Shown here: positions 57,404 to 64,000 of the stretch, piece by piece | Layout of the letters: every line of letters starts with the position of its first letter | How positions within the stretch are numbered: the first letter of the stretch is position 1 | Source of the DNA: Pilatotrama ljubarskyi | Lineage: Eukaryota; Basidiomycota; Agaricomycetes; Polyporales; Polyporaceae | Length of the DNA stretch: 64,000 nucleotides | NCBI GenBank assembly: GCA_022385805.1 | Contig: MU277753.1 | Span: 43,205-107,204 of the forward strand | Reading direction: 5' to 3' | Program-made: the position numbers and the translations under genes | The notes under the pieces: generated by a model | What the model was told of the DNA's origin: nothing | The model's database searches: none | The model's input: only the letters and a program-made list of their open reading frames with translations

Positions 57404-58849
57404 CGATGCGTCATGCTGTATGTCGGCCCGATAGCTTGCTCTGCACGCTGACGTATCGTGGTCCAGCTTCGGAATATCTTGATGCGCAAATGTTCGTGGG
57501 TGCATGGGTGCGTCGTACGTTCCACCACGAGTTGATAAGTGTGGCGCTCATTCCGAGCTGCCATCCATTCATCGGCATGATCAGGTGCGGGAGGCCTTGA
57601 GGCTGGTTCCTCTGGAGTCGTACTGAACTGAGAATACCGCCGAACATGGCAGTGATGCCTGCGCACCAACCAGGAAGCAGCGTCACGTCGCGAGCGGCGC
57701 TCAGTATGGCGGTTGATTCATCGCGGAGGCTGTTAATATCGCCGCCGAAAGCGACCATCAGATGTTGATGCACACTCTGTATGTTTGTGTCTATCGAGGA
57801 ACAAGTGTCTGTTTTGCTGTGCTTCTGGTGCTCTAGACGGGACGCCACCCAATGCGCCTTGAAGAATCATTTTTGGAAGCAACGGGTTGACGGACACTCG
57901 ATATCTGAGCTTCACAGAGTTCGTCCTCATTCTCCGTCAGATGCCGTGGTGCGCACTGCGCGGCGACGGTCTGGTGGTATGTCCTTCCCATGCAATCACT
58001 CGAGCAGGCTCTGTGTGGCAGCGCCGTTTCTTATGCCTGTCATGCACCTCGAAGAGGATCAAGAGGAGCACTGAAGAACATTACCAATAGACAATCAACC
58101 TGTCGCCCCCCAGTGGGAACGATAGTGATCAACTCATCTGAATTGCGAGGTCTTCCACTACCACCATCTCATTCTGGATAGGCCAGAGGGACCTCCGTGA
58201 GAATCCCATCCCACGGCGCTGGTACGTCTGCATCATACTTCTGTGGCAATTGCTGACTCGTATGCTAGACTTAACCTTCTCCCAGACCCGAGTTCCAAAC
58301 AGCGCCGTCAGACCGGGAGACACTTGATTGATGAGTGCTTCGCGGGCGCAGGTTTTCCGGCCTGAAGGTGTTGCTGTTCTTGACTCTGCTGATGATAACA
58401 ATCCAAGATGCTACAACGGTGCTCTCATGGCCTCCATCTAGCATTCAATCCTATCGCCTTGAGCGCACGGCTTGATACTTCCGCCATCTGACACGAAGCG
58501 ACTTGCACTTCGATTCTTCTCATGTGCGTCATATGGCTGGGGTCAGACTCGGTGGTACCGCACTTGCCCCTTCCTACCAAGCATCACGCCTCTCTCAGCT
58601 CCGGAAGTACGGGCGATACCTTCTCGCACAGAACCATGCTCCTCGATAGGGCTCCGATGCGCCATGTGCTCGAGCTTCAACTTGCAGGATTCCTTGCGTG
58701 CTACTAACGCCCGTTCAATCTACCTTCTGCGCTCTTATATTGCTCATAAAACGACGACAACTCCCAGCCAGCCATTTGCCACTTGCTTGCCCCTCCCTGC
58801 AACCCTGCAACTCTCTCCCCTGTCCAGACGGCAGATCCAGACGGCAAAC
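57404..58849. other. Intergenic region with possible decayed coding on the minus strand
   Basis: Fragments on the minus strand are protein-like (DELITIVPTGGRQVDCLL near 58,105-58,160; AFGGDINSLRDESTAILSAA near 57,700-57,760), but no consistent splice model or known family emerges. The last 300 bp hold the promoter of DUF6534 gene 2. Confidence 0.3.
58672..58752 (+). promoter_or_regulatory. Conserved upstream boxes of DUF6534 gene 2
   Basis: GAGCTTCAACTTGCAGG, then ACTAACGCCCGT at 58,703-58,714, and a CATAAAACGACGAC TATA-like element at 58,745, about 105 bp before the ATG. The same order occurs before gene 3 (62,575-62,651). Confidence 0.6.
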
Positions 58850-60884
58850 ATGGCGAACCCTGCGGAGCCACTCATCGGCGGTCTCCTGATCGAGGTCTTC
58901 TTCGCATTCATGTACGTGTGTCTCAATCAAGGAGGAGTTCCTGCCGCTGAGTGAGTACTGCTGGCTTAGCTTGTATGGGGTCACCTGTCTCCAGACATTC
59001 ATGTACTTCCAAAAGTACTCTGGGGACAGTAGCACTCTCAAAGCTCTTGTAAGCCCACTACAGCATCCCAGGGCACGTCGTACTCATACTTCGATCGCGC
59101 CCGCTCGGATGTCGCAGGCCGCAGCCGTGTGGTAAGCCCTAACGAAGCTCGTCGGATCCGCATGTCTTGATTTATACGCCCGAGGCTGCTCGAAACTGTC
59201 CACACGGGCTTCTGCATGCAGTTCGTCTATGCCTACCTGGTTGCAGGCTTTGGCGACTCTGCGAACATGATGAATATCAACTGGTGCGCAACGGTGATCC
59301 GCCCACGCCAGTCCTCTGTTCCCTGACTCGGATTGACATCTTATGTTATGTTGCGATGCAGGGGTATCGGTGTGAGTAAAGAATTTCATCGGGCGAGTTC
59401 AGCATGTGGGCTGAGTTGGAATGTGATTCCCGTCGCCAGATCACGGTGCTGTCTAGCGTACGTTCATTACCCTTCGTGCTGCCGCTACCACTCGAATTTA
59501 CCCCGTCTTGCCCAAAGGCGGGGGTCTCGCTCTGCGTGCAAGGGTAGGTTGCACACCCCGTATGTTATGCTCAAACCTCACATCCTAGATGTAGCTACTA
59601 TACGTGGCGGATCTGGATAAGTAAGTGCTGCGGTCCTAACAGGCGGCGTCGAGCGACGACCTCACTGCTGTCGTAGTCAGTGGCAAATCCGTCGCATCGG
59701 CAGTTATCATCGTACGTCTAGCCGAGGCCTTCAGCGATGATTCACGTCTGTTCACTCCGATGTACCTCAGGGCTTTTTCTTGTTCCTTCGAGTCGGTGAG
59801 TCAGGCAAACCATTGTTAGACAGTCATGGGCCATACCGCTGTAATATTGCCATCCACAGCTCTCGGAATAGGTACGACCCCGTCGTTGCGCTGGCGCGCG
59901 GCTCCCGCTGATCAAGATTGTAGCGAGTACCGTGTTTTCCTACATTTACCCGCAATGGGATGTCTTCCGGCATACCACGGAGTCTCTCGTATGTACCTTC
60001 CTTTCTCCTAGGCGCATGCATGTCGTTAAAATTCGTGATACTGCAGGTTACAGTCAGCGGCGGCATCGGCTGTGCCGCCCTTGTCGACCTGCTAGTCGCT
60101 TGCATGCTCATTTTCTATCTCAAACGCGGTCGACATGTATGGCATAAGTATGTACCCACCTTTTCACAATGGGGCATTATCATCATTCAAGGTTATGTCT
60201 TTCATAGAGAGTCAAACACTATGGTCAATCGAATACTATTGTACTCTGTCAATACCGGCGCCATCACAGGGTATGTGACTAGGTGATCATAGTCGTACGA
60301 GACGAGCTGACTCATTGCCGAGTAGGACGACATCGCTCCTCTGCGTCATCCTGGTGAGAGTTGCACCGCCTCTGGCTGCTTTTCTTGCTGACCGCTCGAC
60401 AAAGTTTGCTGTTAAGAAGACCAGCCTCGTCTTCCTAGGCCTCGTCACGGTCCAGACCAAACGTAACTCTCCTATGCCCGCTGCGTTCGATAGCTGACCC
60501 TCTGAACGCATCGCTATCTAGTCCTCGCGAACTCTCTGCTTGGCTCGCTGAACGCACGCTCGCACATCCGGAGCAAAGGGAGCAAGCCCGTATACGCCTC
60601 GTCCTCGAGCGGCGGATTCCGTATCAGGTCCCCGCGAGTACCAGTGGTACGCTCTCCTTCCTTCCTGCTTTCCGTCTAAGCGTCTGCCCTCACCGTCCTC
60701 TATCAGCAGGTTGAGGTTTACCAACAAACGGACGTGCTAAACCACAGCGACCTTCCTTCCGGAAATGTATGTCTTGCCTTCTGTCACCGTGACCCAGCAT
60801 TGAGCGCATTGCTGACAACTGAGTCAGGACGAATACAACATGAAGGGCCTCAAAGGCGGGGAACACTTGGATGCAGAAGTGTAG
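58850..60884 (+). CDS. DUF6534 multi-pass membrane protein 2
   Basis: ATG 58,850, MANPAEPLIGGLLIEVFFAF. Exons are very small. Next LYGVTCLQTFMYFQKYSGDS (58,968-59,048), LLETVHTGFCMQFVYAYLVAG then SANMMNINW (59,183-59,281), a GIG micro-exon, ITVLSS, and AGVSLCVQG (59,519-59,545). LSYIYPQW-like FSYIYPQWDVFRHTTESL is at about 59,925-60,000. The DUF6534 block is VTVSGGIGCAALVDLLVACM, IFYLKRGRHVWHK and ESNTMVNRILLYSVNTGAI (60,040-60,270). The tail LANSLLGSLNARSHIRSKGS and VEVYQQTDVLNHSD ends DEYNMKGLKGGEHLDAEV with TAG 60,882-60,884. At least fifteen introns; a few middle exon edges are uncertain, so a cryptic lesion cannot be excluded. Confidence 0.8.
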
Positions 60885-61559
60885 TTTACGCAGTGTACGC
60901 GCCAAATGTTGTGTTGTGAGTTACTACTGCTTCGGGCCATGCGGCGCTTGAGAAGAGCAGAGCCTTCTCCGGCTGCACTGGAACTGCTTATGTTGAGAAG
61001 AGTTGTCTCGGGGCAGGAAGTTGAGCACCAGCATGCTCTAGCAGAATCGTGACGGAGTAGCAGGTCAAGCGCACAGTAATTTAGGGACCTCACGGTTGGG
61101 GACTGGCAATGCCTATGACTCCGACGGTGGTAAGTACAGGGTGTCCGCGGACGCCACGAGGGCCGCCAAAACAGACGCCTGGATTCCTGATCCGGCCTCG
61201 GTGTCTTTCAACCTCCCTTTCATACAGTACGTCCTTGACTCTAGCTTCTACGCCGAACGCCTCTAGAAGCCGCCTTGATGTCGATAATGTTGATTGTCAG
61301 CGGTTCAGTTGCTCTGCGGTCGACGAAAGGATGCTCGTCTTGTTGTGGTCTCGAACTTTGGATGAGTGTGATCACGGTTCTCAACCGAGACGGACTCAAG
61401 AGGGTGACCTTCCGTAGGTCGTCGGCATCGTGAGGTGCGGATCATGATTGTTCCGTCCCATGTTGCCCTGTCTCTCTCTCTACCGAGGCTGCACGTTCCC
61501 GCCGTATGTGCCGATTTTAGCCCAATGTAGCCCACCATATACAAATGACATGGTCGACC
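60885..61559. other. Intergenic, unassigned
   Basis: Short open frames on both strands, no recognised motif. It may contain the 5' part of the weak gene that follows. Confidence 0.3.
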
Positions 61560-62228
61560 CAGCGACATCAGCCGTACGCGTGGAAGCAGTGACACAAGCT
61601 CGCGGCGTTCATCTGGACGCTGGTACATTGCGAACGGTGCTATCATCGCCGCAGAGAGCAACTATCTGACACTGGCACCCGTGTTCTCTCATGGCGTCGG
61701 TCGAGGATTGCATGTCGGTCCCGCCGCGCCGGCACCTAGCAAACGCTCTTCTAGGCCGAAGTCGCTTCCACCATCTTGGGGATCAACGGCTGGACGGATG
61801 TCTGCCATGTGAGTTCCCCATACTTTGTTCGCACTTTTTCTGCGATGGCAGCTTGCTGCCCTATTGATTGTCATGATGATGATGATGATGATGCGCCGCT
61901 CCCGGCCACTGATGCGTCCGCCCACTGTCCTCGCACAGGTGGCCCCTCCCTCTGCGTGTTTTCAAAGAGCAGAAAGGAAGATATGAAGAAAGCGATCTAC
62001 AGCGCAGTGAGTTTCAAGGTGACAGATATTTGCATGCGTTATCCTTATATACCGTGGCTCGCATGAAGCACAGGCCCGTCTCGCATTGCTAGCGCTTTCG
62101 TGTCCACGAGGAGATATGCAACGGATCTCGATGGCGAAGTGTCTTCCGAGTACTATGCACTCGCACGCTTCTATTTGCCACGACTTCGGCGGTCATTAGC
62201 CAGCACCACCAATATGAGCGACTTTTGA
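61560..62228 (+). CDS. Possible short gene, unknown function
   Basis: Weakly supported. Three stretches join in frame through two clean introns: RWYIANGAIIAAESNYLTLA and further to GRMSAM (to about 61,809), intron 61,810-61,939 holding a (GAT)n tract, then WPLPLRVFKEQKGRYEESDL (to about 62,007), intron 62,008-62,072, and a last exon IASAFVSTRRYATDLDGEVS to TTNMSDF with TGA 62,226-62,228. I recognise no domain and found no start. It could be the 3' part of a real gene or a degraded copy. Confidence 0.3.
61873..61896 (+). repeat. (ATG)n microsatellite
   Basis: About seven ATG/GAT triplets in the putative intron of the weak gene. Confidence 0.85.
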
Positions 62229-62574
62229 CAGGGGGGCAATCGCGCAGACAGTGCTCGTGTGAGAGTTTAGATTCTTTGCAAGCAGGTGGCAGCTAAGGCC
62301 GCCGCTACGGTAACAACAATCCAGAATGACACGCAGTTGCTCTCCTGGCGTCCATCTGGTGTTCCCCATCCAGTCTTTGTACCACTTCGAACATCTACTC
62401 CCGGGGCGCGTGGCTCAATACTCCCCGGTGTCCACAGTGCCCACGCTTCCTCTTCGATTCTTCGCCCCATGCGGGCACTCGTCCGCCCAAATGCCCCGCA
62501 TCTCTGGGCGCTCCGTGGCACTGCGTTCCCACATCCCATGGCTCCTCGAAGCAGCCTGAATAAGCCAGGAGCCC
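62229..62574. other. Spacer upstream of DUF6534 gene 3
   Basis: Open frames on both strands here lack motifs. The final part leads into the promoter boxes. Confidence 0.3.
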
Positions 62575-62651
62575 GAGCTTGAGCTTGCAAATTTCCATGC
62601 ATGCCACTAACGCCCGTGCAGATCGCTTCTGAGCCTTGCCCGGCCTATAAG
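62575..62651 (+). promoter_or_regulatory. Conserved upstream boxes of DUF6534 gene 3
   Basis: GAGCTTGAGCTTGCAAATT, ACTAACGCCCGT at 62,606-62,617 and CCTATAAGACGACG at 62,645, about 95 bp before the ATG. Order and spacing match gene 2. Confidence 0.6.
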
Positions 62652-62740
62652 ACGACGTCGCCTTCCCAGACCGCCACTCTCCGCTCGCTTGCCGTTCCCC
62701 CGCCACCCCGCGTCCCCTCCCCTCCCCCGAGCGAGCAGAG

Positions 62741-64000
62741 ATGGTGAACCCTGCGGAGCCGGTCATCGGCGGGCTCCTGATCGAGGTCTTCTTCGCCTTC
62801 ATGTACGTGCATCACAGTCGATTGAAGGAGATCTTCTGATACTCAGCATTGCTGGATTAGCCTGTATGGGATCACCACTCTCCAGACCTTCATGTACTTC
62901 CAAAAGTACTCCGGGGACAACAGTACCATCAAAGCCCTTGTAAGCCCAATTCAGCATCCCCGGACTTCCTTCTACTCACGTTGCACCCACGCTCACTCGG
63001 ACGCCGTAGGTGGCAGCCGTATGGTAAGCCATTCGGGCGAGGTCGTACCGGCATATTCTCGGCTCACACGCCCAAGGATTTTGGAATCCGTCCATACGGG
63101 CTTCTGCATGCAGTTCATCTATGCCTACCTCGTCGTAGGTTTTGGCGACTTTGAGAACTTCCTCAACATCAACTGGTGCGTGGCGTGATCCGCCATCATG
63201 CAAATTCTCGTTTCTTCTACTCCGGTTGACATCGTACGCTATGTGGCGGTGTAGGGGCATCGGCGTGAGTACAGATCGCCCCGCGCATGCAGCGTGCTGA
63301 GTGAGCTAATCTGGACTGTGTTTCTCATCCGCGCAGGTCACGGTCGTGTGCAGTGTAGGTTCTCTTTGTTTCGTCCGGCCGCCCTTACGTAGACTTACCT
63401 GTTCTTCCCGGCAGGCCGGAGTTGCGCTCTGCGTACAAGGGTGGGATGCCCTAGATGGCCGAGAGCTTCACTTGGAACTCACGTTCAACATGATAGCTAC
63501 TACACCTGGCGAGTTTGGATAGGTACGCGCTGCGAGCCAGTTGCAGTCGAGCGACGATCTCACCTTTCTCGACAGTCAGTGGGAACTCTGTCGCATGGGC
63601 AGTCATCATTGTACGTCAATCCAAGTTCAGCCGGAGTGCCATGCTCGTTCTCATGATGTCTCTCAGGGCTTCTTCTCGCTCCTTCGCGTTGGTGAGTCCC
63701 AGTCATCCGTAAGGCAGACAGTTGCTTGATACTGACGCGCCGTCCTGCCGGATTCTACAGCTTTCGGAATAGGTACGGCCCCGCCGTTGCACCACAGCTG
63801 CGGCCTCCATTGATCGGTTTCGCAGCGTCTGCCGTGCTCTCTTACGTCTACCCACAATGGCTCGCTTTCCGGCATACCAAGACATCTCTCGTACGTGCCC
63901 TTTGCATTTGAGATTGCACGTGTCCTTGGACTTATAGGGATACAGGTTACGATCAGCGGCGGCCTTGGTTCTGCCGCCCTTGTTGACATGCTTGTCGCTT
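62741..64000 (+). CDS. DUF6534 multi-pass membrane protein 3, 3' partial
   Basis: ATG 62,741, MVNPAEPVIGGLLIEVFFAF. Then LYGITTLQTFMYFQKYSGDN (62,860-62,940), ILESVHTGFCMQFIYAYLVVG then FENFLNINW (63,078-63,176), GIG, VTVVCS, AGVALCVQG (63,418-63,442), YYTWRVWI, VAWAVII, GFFSLLRV, and LRPPLIGFAASAVLSYVYPQ with WLAFRHTKTSL (63,800-63,894). It is cut by the window end inside the DUF6534 block, VTISGGLGSAALVDMLVA. Clearly the closest relative of gene 2, about 3.9 kb away in the same orientation. The last visible block is also identical to that of gene 1, VTISGGLGSAALVDMLVA. Confidence 0.82.

Overview
The window looks like nuclear DNA of a basidiomycete fungus, most likely an Agaricomycete. The evidence is dense 45-70 nt GT-AG introns, many tiny exons, a Tad1-like non-LTR retrotransposon and three paralogues of the DUF6534 membrane-protein family, which is typical of mushroom-forming fungi. 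The exact taxon cannot be fixed from sequence reading alone.

Positions 1 to about 31,960 form a repeat-rich accessory block. It opens with the 3' part of an intron-rich gene of unknown function (1-2546), of which two decayed fragments recur inside the block. A 270-bp repeat, a kinase-like gene remnant and unassigned sequence follow. A 7-kb LINE (about 7,940-14,990) carries gag, endonuclease, reverse transcriptase and RNase H but has two in-frame stops and two frameshifts. From 15,030 to 20,480 lies an AT-rich degenerate tandem array that folds into a long inverted repeat centred near 19,080, in the style of a foldback element. From 20,480 to 31,960 is a mosaic of solo or truncated LTRs (TGTTA...TAACA), a TA-flanked MITE family whose ends carry GTCACGTGAC, tRNA-derived SINE-like elements and further copies of the 270-bp repeat, several nested in one another.

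At about 31,960 the composition changes sharply to compact, GC-rich housekeeping genes. In order: JJJ1-type J protein (-), TIM13 (+), UBA4 (-), APC10/DOC1 (+), an Alba-domain RNase P/MRP-type protein (+), a DDT/WHIM-PHD chromatin protein (+), DUF6534 protein 1 (-), a UBX4/TUG-type UBX protein (+), an alpha/beta hydrolase (-), the DEAD-box helicase DBP2 (-), a Rap-like Ras GTPase with CAAX box (-), an RS-tailed cyclophilin (+), DUF6534 protein 2 (+), a weakly supported gene, and DUF6534 protein 3 (+, cut by the window end). Neighbours do not form a pathway. They include several divergent pairs with short shared promoters and convergent pairs separated by about 90-140 bp.

The most notable observations are the foldback element with tandem-repeat arms, the MITE family with two unrelated interiors, the unknown multi-copy gene, the 728-nt DBP2 intron just after helicase motif V, and the shared promoter boxes upstream of two DUF6534 paralogues. 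All gene models were spliced by eye; exon edges are approximate unless stated.
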